Assembly (NCBI GenBank): GCA_964404285.1
Contig: CAYOJK010000004.1
Location: 124,001-188,000, forward strand
Source of the DNA: JBASEY01 sp964404285
GTDB taxonomy: Bacteria > CSSED10-310
DNA length: 64,000 bases
Direction: 5' to 3'
The position numbers were made by a program, and so were the translations under genes. The notes under the pieces are model-generated. The model was given only the letters and a program-made list of their open reading frames with translations, made no database searches and was not told the DNA's origin. Positions 48,092 to 57,900 of the stretch are shown in pieces (positions within the stretch are counted from its first letter, which is position 1; each line of letters opens with the position of its first letter).

Positions 48092-48865
48092 TTAATCGTC
48101 TGATTCATTGTGTTTTTCTCCTGCTTTTTGGGGTCCTTTGATGCGATAGCTTTCCCCTTTAATCGCAAACAAAATGACATGGTGCAGCAACCGATCCAAT
48201 AAAGCCGATACTTGGACCTGATCCTCAAAGATATCCGCCCAGCCGGAAAAGTCTTTATTCGTCGTGACAATAATGGAGGTATTCTCATAGGCTTTACTGA
48301 TCAAACGAAACAGAAAGTTGCCCTGCTGACGATTGACCTTCTCATACCCTAATTCATCCAGGATGATACCATCGAATTTAAGGAGCTTTTTCTGAAGATG
48401 AAACAATTGATGGGTGGTGGCGGCCAACGCCATTTGATCCATCAAATCCGCAACGGTCGTGAAATACACTTTATATCCCCGTTCGATCGCCTCGACACCC
48501 AGCCCGATGGACAAGTGCGTTTTGCCCACGCCAGCCTGACCGGCAAATATCACGTTTTCTGCATTTTCTATCCAGCGGCATTCTCTAAGGCTGTTGAGCC
48601 GGGTTTCTGACAGGGAGGGTTGGAAAGCAAAGTCAAACTCATCCAGACGCTTGATCACGGGAAACCGGGCAGCGCGTAATCGTCGTTGATAATTGGACAC
48701 ATCACGGCCTTGCAGCTCTTCTTTAACCAGGCCGGTCAGAAACTCAAGATGAGACATCGATCGTGATTCCGCTAATCGCAGATAATCATCCAAATGCTGA
48801 CGGATAGTGGACAGTTTCAACCGCTTAAGCCCTTCGATCACTTCCTTATAACTCGTGCTGCTCAT
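48092..48865 (-). CDS. istB: IS21-family helper ATPase IstB
   Basis: 257 residues of the DnaC/IstB AAA+ type: Walker A AGQAGVGKTHL, Walker B GIILDELGYEK, sensor-type SIIVTTNKDFSGW, and C-terminal RLLHHVILFAIKGESYR. It assists the IstA transposase in target choice. AGAGG lies 6 nt before the ATG at 48865; the reading to 48919 has no site. The gene looks intact although its partner istA is broken. Confidence 0.88.
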   Translation of the reverse strand: MSSTSYKEVIEGLKRLKLSTIRQHLDDYLRLAESRSMSHLEFLTGLVKEELQGRDVSNYQRRLRAARFPVIKRLDEFDFAFQPSLSETRLNSLRECRWIENAENVIFAGQAGVGKTHLSIGLGVEAIERGYKVYFTTVADLMDQMALAATTHQLFHLQKKLLKFDGIILDELGYEKVNRQQGNFLFRLISKAYENTSIIVTTNKDFSGWADIFEDQVQVSALLDRLLHHVILFAIKGESYRIKGPQKAGEKHNESDD

Positions 48866-48896
48866 GATCGACCTCTGAATGTGATGTCGTAATAGT

Positions 48897-49420
48897 CTAT
48901 AATTTTCTATAGCTGACACCTCCCAGTGTCAGTATGGAATAGCAAGCTTTACGTAGTGTTTCCCGGTCATATATCTCAGATAGATTGATAAACTGTCGAC
49001 ATTGATCGCGGTAATGCCGTGGAAATGTTTGCCGTAATTCATGAAAAAGCTCAGGGTATCCATATATTTCCACTAATTTTCGGGCTAATTCATCGGACGA
49101 CTCCTCGATAGGTTTTTGATAATGAGATCGAATCCGAATCCGTTTGTTTTTGCCAAACCAGCGCTCATGTATACACAGCGCTTCATCGTCCAGTGAATAG
49201 ATTTCAATTTATGAATTCGATGATTCACATAGCGTCGCAAGGTCCGATCAGACCCGGAATACCCCAAGCGAATCACTTTGTTAAAAATCGCCTGGGCATT
49301 AATCACCCCATCTTCTTCCATCAATTCTATCTGATGATCAATAAAACGCTTGTGTGAATCGACTTTCTTCTTCCGTGTACGTCGGGTTTGTTTGTAGTGT
49401 GCAATATCGTCCATGGACAT
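48897..49420 (-). pseudogene. istA: Broken IstA transposase remnant
   Basis: The first piece (49420-49085) contains an IstA-like segment (RLGYSGSDRTLRRYVNHRI) but lacks the usual N-terminal helix-turn-helix. It then runs out of frame. A second piece in another frame (49118-48897) reads KPIEESSDELARKLVEIYGY and ends ILTLGGVSYRKL just before istB. The DDE catalytic core between them is absent, so the element cannot move on its own. Confidence 0.65.
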
Positions 49421-49520
49421 CCCACGGTATTTTCCTCAATTAGTAATTGAGATTTCAAGGGCTTGAGCTCCGAATCTGATCGCGGCCTATCTGCCTAGGA
49501 CAAAAACTAGAATACACTTA

Positions 49521-49547
49521 TTGACAAATTATGATTTTAGGTATAAT
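49521..49547 (+). promoter_or_regulatory. Putative promoter of the HTH-ImmA gene
   Basis: A perfect TTGACA (49521-49526) and a perfect TATAAT (49542-49547), but spaced by 15 nt, shorter than usual. TAATTT, two bases further on, would give a 17-nt spacer. The short spacing might make the promoter regulator-dependent. Confidence 0.55.
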
Positions 49548-49575
49548 TTATAGGTGATGAAAGGAGATCATAAAA

Positions 49576-50751
49576 ATGGAGATGACTGTAATAGCGCAAA
49601 ATCTCAGGAGGATTAGAAATGCGCAGAAAAAAACTCAGAAGGATGTGGCAGAGATTGCAGGTATTTCTTTACCGGCATACAAAAAACTGGAAAATGCCCA
49701 GACTCAACCAAGAGTCAGCACTCTCGAGAAAGTAGCAAATGCCCTTGGGGTGAGATTACAAGATCTTGTCATGGCTGTTCGTCAACTCAACGCCGTCAGA
49801 TTTCGATCTCAAAAGAAGATGCGAACTCGGGAAAATATTTTAGCTGATGTATCGCTCTGGTTGGATGATTATCGGTTTCTAGAAAGGCTTCTTAACGAAA
49901 AGCTTACCTATAAATTTGAACAACTGAATGATACCTTGATAGAACATGATCCTATTAAACGGGCAGAAGAAGCCGCTGGGAAAGCTCGTCAGCGCCTGGG
50001 ACTGGGCGAAAAGGAGCCAATCCATGACTTGTGTGGATTGTTGGAATCCGCCGGAGTCAAAGTATATCCGATCGTCTCGGCATCAGAAGGTTTTTTTGGC
50101 TTATCCGTCGGCATTGAAGATGGCGGTCCTGCCGTGATCGTCAATGTCTGGGATCGAATTTCTGTTGAGAGATGGATATTCACTGCAGCTCATGAATTAG
50201 GGCATTTGATTCTTCATCACGATGCTTTCAATGTAAACGATGACAAAGAAGATCGGGCGCAAGAGGAGGAAGCGAATTGTTTTGCATCCCACTTTCTAAT
50301 GCCGAATACCGGATTCATAAAAGAATGGGAAGATACTTATGGATTGCATCCGGTGATACGCATTCTAAAGGTCAAGCGCATTTATCGGGTAAGCTACAAG
50401 ACCGTATTAAAGCGATTGATCGAACTCGGCAAAGCAGATAATGGTATTTGGAAGCGGTTTAACATTGCATATTATAAACTTTTCGGCCGGACGATTGAGT
50501 TTAAGCGAGAACCTCCCGGGTTAAGAGCTGACGAACCGTCTAATCTCGATAGCATGGAATTCGTTCCTGAACGATTCAATCGGCTTGTCAGAAAAGCTCT
50601 TGAGATGGAAAAAATCTCGATCAGCAAAGCAGCCGAGATCATGAGGATCAGTATAAGTCAAATGCGGGATCAAATTATTGTCTGGTATGAGGGAATGTCT
50701 GAACACGATTCCAAAGATTACAGGATGGGCAGGATTAGATTACGAGGTTGA
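49576..50751 (+). CDS. XRE-type HTH regulator fused to ImmA/IrrE metallopeptidase
   Basis: 391 residues. An N-terminal Cro/C1 helix-turn-helix (about 7-66: TQKDVAEIAGISLPAYKKLE) is followed by a helical linker. The ImmA/IrrE zinc peptidase has H206-E-L-G-H210 and a downstream EEEANCFASHFLMP segment with the third ligand. The C-terminal region has a second helix-turn-helix-like stretch (KISISKAAEIMRISISQM). Such proteins sense stress or phage signals and cleave or release repressors. AAGGAG lies about 9 nt upstream. It sits between the IS21 remnant and a HigBA module in the defence island. Confidence 0.88.
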   Translation: MEMTVIAQNLRRIRNAQKKTQKDVAEIAGISLPAYKKLENAQTQPRVSTLEKVANALGVRLQDLVMAVRQLNAVRFRSQKKMRTRENILADVSLWLDDYRFLERLLNEKLTYKFEQLNDTLIEHDPIKRAEEAAGKARQRLGLGEKEPIHDLCGLLESAGVKVYPIVSASEGFFGLSVGIEDGGPAVIVNVWDRISVERWIFTAAHELGHLILHHDAFNVNDDKEDRAQEEEANCFASHFLMPNTGFIKEWEDTYGLHPVIRILKVKRIYRVSYKTVLKRLIELGKADNGIWKRFNIAYYKLFGRTIEFKREPPGLRADEPSNLDSMEFVPERFNRLVRKALEMEKISISKAAEIMRISISQMRDQIIVWYEGMSEHDSKDYRMGRIRLRG

Positions 50752-51147
50752 CATGATTTTCAGTGTGTTCCTGGTTTCTAGTTCCTGGTTGGGTTTGGCA
50801 GAGATTTATATTATAGGAGTTATCTTAATGGAGCTAAATAACTTTAGATTCTGAAGACTAACACTTGGACATGGATATTCGATCGTTTCTGTTGTCTAAG
50901 GAATTTTGTTATCGTATGGAACGGGACTTGGAGCTCGAGACCGAGAGCGGAAGAGCTGACGGGTTAAAGGGGTAATGACGCATACTATACCGATTTTATT
51001 TCGTTTCCAGCATGACGCCTGATAGCCTTCAATATTCCAACTGAATTTATACCGATAAACTCCAATCACTGGCAATATCAACTGAAATTTCTTCTTTTAT
51101 TATAACCTATCTCGCTATCCGACCATCATCTAGATCGCACATACTAA

Positions 51148-51197
51148 CCCTCCTTCTCAAGCAATGGCGAAGGGGCCGGGGGATGAGGTCCTCACGC
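51148..51197. repeat. Hairpin repeat, copy 2
   Basis: A CCTTC/GAAGG stem (51152-51156 with 51169-51173) followed by GGCCGGGGGATGAGGTCCTC. The right part is nearly identical to copy 1 at 41036-41065, while the left arm has diverged. Confidence 0.6.
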
Positions 51198-51323
51198 AGA
51201 TTCCACACGGAAGCGAAGAAAAATCTGGACAAACTGACTTATTCATGTAAAGTGGTTTTCGTTTCAAACGTATGGTTAGGCTAAGCTTTACGTTAAGGTA
51301 TTCAATTGTTGAGGGAACTTTTT

Positions 51324-51340
51324 TTAACCCTAAGGGTTAA
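51324..51340. promoter_or_regulatory. Palindromic operator upstream of HigBA
   Basis: TTAACCCT-A-AGGGTTAA, two perfect 8-bp arms around one base, 21 nt before the toxin start. Its position and symmetry fit autoregulation by the HigA-type antitoxin encoded downstream. Confidence 0.7.
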
Positions 51341-51361
51341 TACTATTGAAGAGTTTATAAA

Positions 51362-51715
51362 GTGGAGATTCTCTTCAGAAACCAAAAATTAAAACGTATC
51401 GGCAACACTTTAAAAGAAGCCCAGAAACTTCTTGGAGATAAAGGAGGCAGGCTTCTGATTCAAAGGCTGGATGAAATGAGAGATGCTGATAATCTATGGG
51501 TTTTAACTCAACTACCTAGACCACGCTGCCATCAACTTACTGGCGACAGACAGGGGTTATGGGCTGTTGATCTGGATCATCCACGGAGGCTAATTTTTGA
51601 ACCCGCGAATAATCCTTTACCGTTAAATGATGATGATTCACTGGATATCGGTAAGGTTACAGCGGTATTAATTAAAGAAATTGAGGACTATCATGGGAAA
51701 AAGCGCAAAAAATGA
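51362..51715 (+). CDS. HigB-type (RelE/ParE superfamily) toxin
   Basis: 117 residues. Family features include MEILFRNQKLKRIG, GGRLLIQRLDEMRDADNLW, PRPRCHQLTGDRQGLWAVDL, HPRRLIFEPAN and a C-terminal ITAV-like strand (KVTAVLIKEIEDYH). These mRNA-targeting or related toxins are controlled by HigA. The start is GTG. The stop overlaps the antitoxin start by 23 nt, with the toxin first as usual for HigBA. A palindromic operator lies upstream. Confidence 0.85.
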   Translation: MEILFRNQKLKRIGNTLKEAQKLLGDKGGRLLIQRLDEMRDADNLWVLTQLPRPRCHQLTGDRQGLWAVDLDHPRRLIFEPANNPLPLNDDDSLDIGKVTAVLIKEIEDYHGKKRKK

Positions 51716-52835
51716 GTATTCGCCGGATTATGTTTCACTCCCGGGTGACACACTAGCGGAAACGATTAATTCTCTTGGTATGACTCAGGTTGAGCTATCA
51801 AAGCGAATGGGCCGACCAATTAAAACAATTAACGAAATCATTGCTGGAAAAACGAAAATAACCCCGGAAACCGCAATTCAACTGGAAAAAGTTCTAAACA
51901 TCCCGGCAAGTTTTTGGAATAATCGTCAGCGTCGTTACGATGAATTCCTTGCCAGGAAAAAGGAGCAGGAAAGTCTTAAAGGTAAAATTTCTTGGGGGAA
52001 AAATTTTCCAATCGCGGAAATGATCAAGCTTGAATGGTTACCCAAAACACAAGATTGGGTGGAAAAATTGAATAATCTTCTGGCTTTCTTTGGGGTTGCA
52101 TCACCAGAAGCATGGATAGACCGCTGGGAATCCATTCAGGTTTCTTATAGGAAATCAAAAAAGGTCAAATCAAATCCTTATGCGCTTGCAGCTTGGTTGC
52201 AGAAGGGCGAACGTGATGCAGCAGGAATAGAGTGTTCCTCTTTCGATCGCGCTGCTTTTTTGAAAACACTTCACAAAATCAAGAGTCTTACCGTTGAATC
52301 ACCGAAAGATTTTGGGCCTAAAATGGTTGAACTGTGCGCAGCCTGTGGCGTGGCAGTCGTGTTTGTTCCACAATTACCCAACACCGCGAGCGGCGCTACA
52401 CGCTGGCTCAATAAAAACAAAGCGTTGATACAATTGAGTTTTAAGTATGGCACGGATGATCATTTTTGGTTCTCATTTTTTCATGAAGCAGGGCATATAA
52501 TTAACCATCATAAGAAAGCAATATTCATTGAAAACAAAGGATATTCTTCTGACGAAGAAGAAGAAGCCGACGCTTTTGCCGCCGATATGCTTGTCCCCAA
52601 ATCTGAATATGAAAACTTTGTAAAAGTATCTTTAATAAACGAAACCAGCATTCGTAAATTTGCAGCTCGATTAGGTATATCACCAGGCATTGTGGTTGGT
52701 CGGCTTCAACATGATAAGCATCTTGAATATTCCCAAATGCACAAGTTAAAACGAAAACTTGAGTGGGATAAGAAAAATAATGAAAGGGTTCACCGCCTGA
52801 GTGTCGATATGCGTGAGACACCTACCCTCAGTTAA
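51693..52835 (+). CDS. HigA-type antitoxin fused to ImmA/IrrE metallopeptidase
   Basis: 380 residues. A HigA-type XRE helix-turn-helix at the N-terminus (LPGDTLAETINSLGMTQVEL, then KITPETAIQLEKVLNIPASFW) is followed by an ImmA/IrrE domain with H264-E-A-G-H268 and EEEEADAFAADMLVP. The fusion suggests an antitoxin that can be inactivated, or that acts proteolytically, in response to stress. The ATG at 51693 has GAGG 6 nt upstream and overlaps the toxin gene. The arrangement matches known HigA-ImmA proteins. Together with the gene at 49576, the island has two HTH-ImmA proteins within 3 kb. Confidence 0.88.
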   Translation: MGKSAKNEYSPDYVSLPGDTLAETINSLGMTQVELSKRMGRPIKTINEIIAGKTKITPETAIQLEKVLNIPASFWNNRQRRYDEFLARKKEQESLKGKISWGKNFPIAEMIKLEWLPKTQDWVEKLNNLLAFFGVASPEAWIDRWESIQVSYRKSKKVKSNPYALAAWLQKGERDAAGIECSSFDRAAFLKTLHKIKSLTVESPKDFGPKMVELCAACGVAVVFVPQLPNTASGATRWLNKNKALIQLSFKYGTDDHFWFSFFHEAGHIINHHKKAIFIENKGYSSDEEEEADAFAADMLVPKSEYENFVKVSLINETSIRKFAARLGISPGIVVGRLQHDKHLEYSQMHKLKRKLEWDKKNNERVHRLSVDMRETPTLS

Positions 52836-52872
52836 ATCTGTGCTGTAAATAATGAGGTCGAAGATAGAAAGA

Positions 52873-52988
52873 TAATCGAAGTTTTAACCAGCAATGATCA
52901 ACCGCGAAAGCAATGAAATGACCCCAAGAAAAATCTTTCAGATGAAGATTATTTCGAGTTGTCCGAAAAAATCGGACAGTTGAAAATT
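52873..52988 (+). pseudogene. Decayed fragment of the Bro-N gene
   Basis: About 115 bp clearly homologous to 54535-54650 inside the Bro-N gene, sharing ATCGAAGTTTTAACC, ACCGCGAAAG and TTATTTCGAGTTGTCCGAAA, with scattered changes and no start. It lies in the same orientation, so it and the Bro-N gene form direct repeats around the membrane protein at 53050. Confidence 0.75.
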
Positions 52989-53049
52989 GACTCCCTTTTC
53001 TAAGTTCGTTACACATTTTCTTTTGGCAAAATCTTGTGGCTAATCATGG

Positions 53050-53652
53050 TTAAGCGGTGGAATCATCATTATTGTTATTTGCTTGGGCCTCATTCTCGCG
53101 AAAATCCAAATAAAGAGCTCTTTCTACACGAAAAAGAAACCATGACTGCCGGAGTGCAGCAATAATAAAGATTATCGATGCTATTCCTCCACAGCAACTC
53201 CATTTTTTCATCAAAGAGTCAGGTTCACAATGAATGGAAAAAAATGCGAGAGCAAGAGCAAAGATGAATGTAAAGTGAACGACAGCCCATCGGTAGTGCA
53301 GATAACCATTTAACGATTTGTTAAAATTTTTAGCACGCCTCCACTGTAGGAACCTTGCGCTTGCGTCGGGTCTCGAAATTGAATTATCACGGTCAAGTGA
53401 TGCAGCAGATACTCCGGTCCACCAAGCAATCTCATCAGCAATAATCCAATAAAGGATCCTGTAGAGTGTGTAAACAGCAAAACCCAATGCTCCGGCAAGG
53501 AATAAAGCTAGAGCTTGGTATTTACATATCTCTTCCCATTTTGTATGAAAGTCTTGTTTGCTAAACAAGTAAATCGCAGTAATAACGACGCCACTTAGTA
53601 AATAGCGAATAGCCAATTCAATATCTGAGATTAAATTTAACAGATTTTTCAT
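53050..53652 (-). CDS. Small membrane protein of unknown function
   Basis: 200 residues with about four hydrophobic segments: AIRYLLSGVVITAIYLF, ALALFLAGALGFAVYTLYRI, a pair near FTFIFALALAFFSI and GIASIIFIIAAL. A polar loop in the middle holds SRPDASARFLQWRRAKN. AGGAGG lies 6 nt before the ATG. I do not recognise the family. It is alone on the minus strand within the defence island, flanked by the two Bro-N copies. Confidence 0.6.
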   Translation of the reverse strand: MKNLLNLISDIELAIRYLLSGVVITAIYLFSKQDFHTKWEEICKYQALALFLAGALGFAVYTLYRILYWIIADEIAWWTGVSAASLDRDNSISRPDASARFLQWRRAKNFNKSLNGYLHYRWAVVHFTFIFALALAFFSIHCEPDSLMKKWSCCGGIASIIFIIAALRQSWFLFRVERALYLDFRENEAQANNNNDDSTA

Positions 53653-54447
53653 TGATGACCTCCTCCTGAAGAAAAAAGTTGTTAAATGGTTTTTAGGTAG
53701 ATCGTCTTATTTCAAATCAGGATTTCAAGTTGTTCGATAACCAATAAATTGATGATAACTTACCGCAGTTTTTATTTCAATACGTGAGACATAAGCAGTT
53801 GGATTTACAAGCATAGCACCCTCTCTCGGCGCTGTAAGCGCTCGCTTCGCTTGCATAACACCGCCGGTCTCTCCCATGAAGGGAGAGACATTTTTCAGCG
53901 TTACAAAATAAACCCAGCCGGTGAAAGGAAAAACATTGTCCACAAGTGCAAAAAAACCTCTCCCTTTATGGGAGAGGTCGATCCTGTTGGCAGCGCTGGC
54001 CATGGTGAACGCTTGAGAAATGTGTATTCTTATTATGGCTAGGCGATGCCTTACAGGATCGGGAGAGGGTTATTCATAGTGAAAGTCCCGGGAGACGAGA
54101 TCCTCACCGCGAACTGCTCACCGGTGTCAAGCTTACATCGCATTGCTATAGTTTAATTCAACAGGGTTGTAGTTTGAGAATGAGGGCTGCTTCTGGCGAA
54201 ATCCGAATCACAAGGTTTATCCAATAAAATAAATGCATAAGCCGGTCTTATAAGAATTCTGAAAACAAATAGACACAATATCGATGTGTTGGTAGGGTAC
54301 GACTGCGCAGAACACTTCTGGAATCGAATTTTGAACCCATTTCCAAGTGTTTGACCAATTGCTCGTGATGCGCCATAATTTGAACCATAATGCCTTTGAA
54401 ATGGCTTATATTCGTTTCATTTTCACACAGAATAATAGGCAGAGACC
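53653..54447. other. Non-coding stretch with hairpin repeats before the Bro-N gene
   Basis: About 800 nt without a supported gene. It holds two related hairpins: GTCTCTCCC/GGGAGAGAC (53867-53889, followed by ATTTTT) and CCTCTCCC/GGGAGAGG (53957-53977, preceded by AAAAAA, terminator-like on the minus strand). A GGCGCTGTAAGCGC palindrome lies near 53828. A weak third copy of the dispersed element (GGGAGACGAGATCCTCACCG) lies near 54089. No gene sits directly upstream of the hairpins to need a terminator. Confidence 0.5.
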
Positions 54448-54945
54448 ATGGATACAAAAATTGCAGTTTTCAAAGGGAAGAAAGTCCGAAAAACTATTCA
54501 CGACAATGAATGGTGGTTTTCAATCGTTGATACGATCGAAGTTTTAACCGGTAATGAGCGACCGCGAAAGTACTGGAATGACCTCAAGAAAAAGCTATCG
54601 GATGAAGGTTATTTCGAGTTGTCCGAAAAAATCGGACAACTGAAACTGAAAGCAGCGGACGGAAAAAAATACCTTACTGATTGCGCAAACACCGAAACTC
54701 TTTTCCGGATTATTCAATCGATACCATCGCCCCAAGTGGAGCCATTTAAACGTTGGCTTGCTCGGGTGGGCTACGAGCGCATCCAGGAAATCGAGGATCC
54801 GGAGCTTGCCACAAAACGCACCAGGGCGCTATACAAAGCAAAAGGATACAGCGAGGATTGGATAGAAAAGCGGATGAGGGGAATTGCTATTCGGGAAGAA
54901 CTACTTAAAGATATCTCAAGACAAAAAACTTTTAGACAAATCTGA
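54448..54945 (+). CDS. Bro-N domain protein, C-terminally truncated
   Basis: 165 residues with a Bro-N / antirepressor-type N-terminal domain: VRKTIHDNEWWFSIVDTIEV, then RPRKYWNDLKKKL and LTDCANTETLFRIIQSIPS. The following conserved block (GYERIQEIEDPELATKRTRA, GYSEDWIEKRMRGIAIREEL) is present, but the protein then ends in an unrelated SRQKTFRQI. Longer family members continue for another 80-100 residues, so the 3' part has been replaced at the junction with the helicase gene. Stop and possible next start overlap (TGATG). Role: a phage-type or stress regulator, unproven here. Confidence 0.75.
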   Translation: MDTKIAVFKGKKVRKTIHDNEWWFSIVDTIEVLTGNERPRKYWNDLKKKLSDEGYFELSEKIGQLKLKAADGKKYLTDCANTETLFRIIQSIPSPQVEPFKRWLARVGYERIQEIEDPELATKRTRALYKAKGYSEDWIEKRMRGIAIREELLKDISRQKTFRQI

Positions 54946-54959
54946 TGAGGACGAAGATC

Positions 54960-57900
54960 ATGAGCAATACTGATACAACCTTTATCACCAATGAGCCAGG
55001 AAAGAAGCTAATAGACAGGTTCAAGGTTCTGATAAAAAACACCGAATTTTTTGATGTTCTTGTCGGCTACTTTTTTACAAGCGGCTTTTATGCTCTTTAT
55101 GAATCTCTTGAAGCAACCAAGAAGATACGGATTCTTATTGGAATTAGTACGAACAAAGGTGTCTTGGGCTTGATAAACGAGTCTGTTCAACAGGAAATGC
55201 AATTCTCTCATGCAGAAACAAAAGGTCATTTTGCAGATTTAGTTGCGTCAGAGATGGAGCATTCAGAGGACAGCCGGGATATCGAAACCGGAATAGTAAA
55301 GTTTATTGAATGGCTTAAGAGCGGGAAACTGGAAATCAAAGCCTATCCAACCCGGAATATACATGCAAAGCTTTATATAATGTCTTTTCATTGTGACACG
55401 ATGGACAGGGGACGGGTTATCACGGGTTCAAGCAATTTTAGCCAGGCAGGGTTAGTTGACAATTTAGAATTCAATGTTGAATTGAAAAACCATTCAGATT
55501 ATATGTTTGCCAAGAATAAGTTTGAAGAACTTTGGAATGTCGCGGTTAATGTCAGCGATAAATACATTGAAACGATCCAGAGCCGCACCTGGCTAAACAA
55601 CACCATTTCACCATACGAACTTTACCTGAAGTTTCTCTATGAATATTTCCAAGATGAACTCGGTCAATCCGATGAATTAATTTATCGGTATATTCCCGAA
55701 GATTTTAAGCGGCTGGAATATCAGGAGCAGGCGGTTTTAAATGCCAAAAAGATACTGTTGGAATATGGTGGGGTTTTTATTTCAGACGTTGTAGGACTTG
55801 GAAAAACCTACATAGCAGCAATGCTTGCCGGCCAACTGGATGGTCGGACTTTAGTTATTGCCCCGCCTGTCTTGGTAGATAAAAGAAACCCCGGATCATG
55901 GCCCAATGTTTTTTCAGATTTTAAAGCGCCTGCAGATTTCGAGTCTTTAGGAAAACTCGATCAGATTGCAGAAAGGGGGACCAGCAAATATCAAAACATC
56001 ATTATTGATGAAGCGCATAGATTCCGAACTGAAACCAATATCACTTATGAAACTCTGGCGCGGATTTGCAGAGGAAAACGTATTATCTTAGTTACAGCCA
56101 CCCCTTTTAATAACTCTCCCAAAGATATTTTGAGTCAGATTAAACTATTTCAGAAGGGAAAGAAGAGTACAATTCCCAATATCCCGAACCTTGAAACATT
56201 CTTTACTAAGCTCGATAAAAAAATTAAGAATCTGGACAGGAAGGATGATCAGGATGAATACATTAAAACAGCCAAGGAAAATGCAAAGGAAATCCGAGAA
56301 AAAGTTCTCAAGTATCTTATGGTCAGAAGAACCCGCGCCGAAATTGAAAATTACTTTCCTGACGATCTCAATAAACAGGGATTGAAGTTTCCGGCAATCG
56401 AGGACCCTGAAGCGATATTCTACGAACTCAATGAACACGAAGACACCGTATTTAGTCAGACAATAGAACTTATTACCCGGGAATTTAAATACGCTCGATA
56501 TACACCCATGCTTTATTACAAAGGGAAGCTTACGCAGCCGGAGGAAATTGCCCAGAAAAACATGGGAAGGTTTATGAAAATCTTACTGGTTAAGCGTTTG
56601 GAAAGCAGCTTTTTCGCTTTTAAAAATACTGTGCATAGATTCATAAATTCTTATGAACTTTTCTTGAATGAATTTGAAAAAGGGAATGTTTATCTCAGTA
56701 AGAAGCACAGCAGCAAAATTTTTGAGCTTCTTGCGGAAGGCGACGATGAAGCCATCCAACGATTGATAAATGAAGACAAAGCCCGGAAATTCGATGCCAA
56801 GAACTTTAGAAAGGAATTCAAAACTGACCTGGAGAGCGATCTTGAAGCCCTTCGCAATATTGGGGAACTTTGGAGTAAAATCGACAGAGACCCGAAGCTT
56901 TTAAAGTTTATCAAAATTTTAAAAACCTCGGATATCCTAAAAAAGAACAAGATAGTAGTTTTCTCTGAATCGAAAGAAACGGCAGATTATCTTTCTGCGA
57001 ACTTGAGATTGGCTGTGACGCCGGAGGTTTTGTGTTATACGGGAGCTTCAAGCCGGTATTTAAGAGATGACGTCATTGAAAACTTTGACGCCAAGGCTCA
57101 GAACCCGAAAAACGATTATCGCATTTTGGTTGCAACAGAAGTCCTTTCAGAAGGCGTGAACCTTCACCGGTCGAACGTGGTAATCAATTATGATATTCCC
57201 TGGAATCCAACTCGACTTATGCAGCGAGTAGGGCGTGTTAACCGCATTGATACCAAATTTGATGAGATTTTCACCTTCAACTTTTTTCCAACCAAGCAAT
57301 CAAACGACCAGATAAAGCTCAAGGAGGCGGCTGAGGCTAAAATACACGCCTTTATTTCGCTTTTGGGAGCCGATGCTCGACTTTTGACGGAAGGAGAACC
57401 GATCGAATCGCACGAGCTTTTCAATCGGTTGGCTTCTCGGAATACAATCACAGGAGAAGACGATCAGGAAGAAAGTGATCTCAAATATTTAAAAGCTATC
57501 AAGGATATCCGCGATCATGACCCAAACCTTTTTTCAAAAATTAAGGGTTTGCCTAAAAAAGCACGGACAGCTAAAAGCCATTACGATAAAGAGGACTGGC
57601 TTGTCACTTATTTCAGGAAAGGGAAAATCCAAAAATTTTTCAGAGCGGGTAGCAAAGGCGCGGTCGAATTGGATTTTGTCGGAGCGGCTGGGATTTTAGA
57701 ATGTGATCCGGATACTGCCAAAAAGAATCTTCCAAATAACTTTTATGACCTGTTGAATATGAACAAAGATGCTTTCCACGCATCGACTTCTGAAGTGGAA
57801 GTTGAGGTTCTCAAGATTCAAACAGGCAGAGAGAGTGGCAGCCAACTTTTAAAAATATTGAAAACTTTCAAGGATTTTCGTCAGTTTACTGATGAACAAG

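Larger units (their letters stand above)
47913..49420 (-). mobile_element. Decayed IS21-family element
   Basis: It contains istB and a broken istA on the minus strand. At the istB side there are three terminal-type repeats carrying TTAAGWTTYCCCC-like units (CATTAAGTTTTCCCC near 47922, CAATAAGATTCCCC near 47949, CATTAAGATTCCCC near 48058), the multiple-repeat end typical of IS21. The end at 47913 begins TGTGACTGG. No matching opposite end is visible upstream of istA, so that side has been lost. Confidence 0.75.
50752..51361. other. Intergenic region ahead of the HigBA module
   Basis: About 610 nt without a supported gene. It holds a repeat of TTCCTGGTT / TTCCTGGTTGGG near 50770, a purine-rich GAGCTCGAGACCGAGAGCGG near 50931, copy 2 of the hairpin repeat (51148-51197) and the palindromic operator at 51324-51340. 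Confidence 0.5.

Noticed and set aside
53867..53977. The two CTCTCCC/GGGAGAG hairpins as functional terminators
   Set aside because: No gene ends just upstream in the right direction; they look like members of a dispersed hairpin repeat family.
53725..54042. Short frames on both strands around 53.7-54.0 kb
   Set aside because: They are translations through repeat hairpins with no ribosome site or family pattern.
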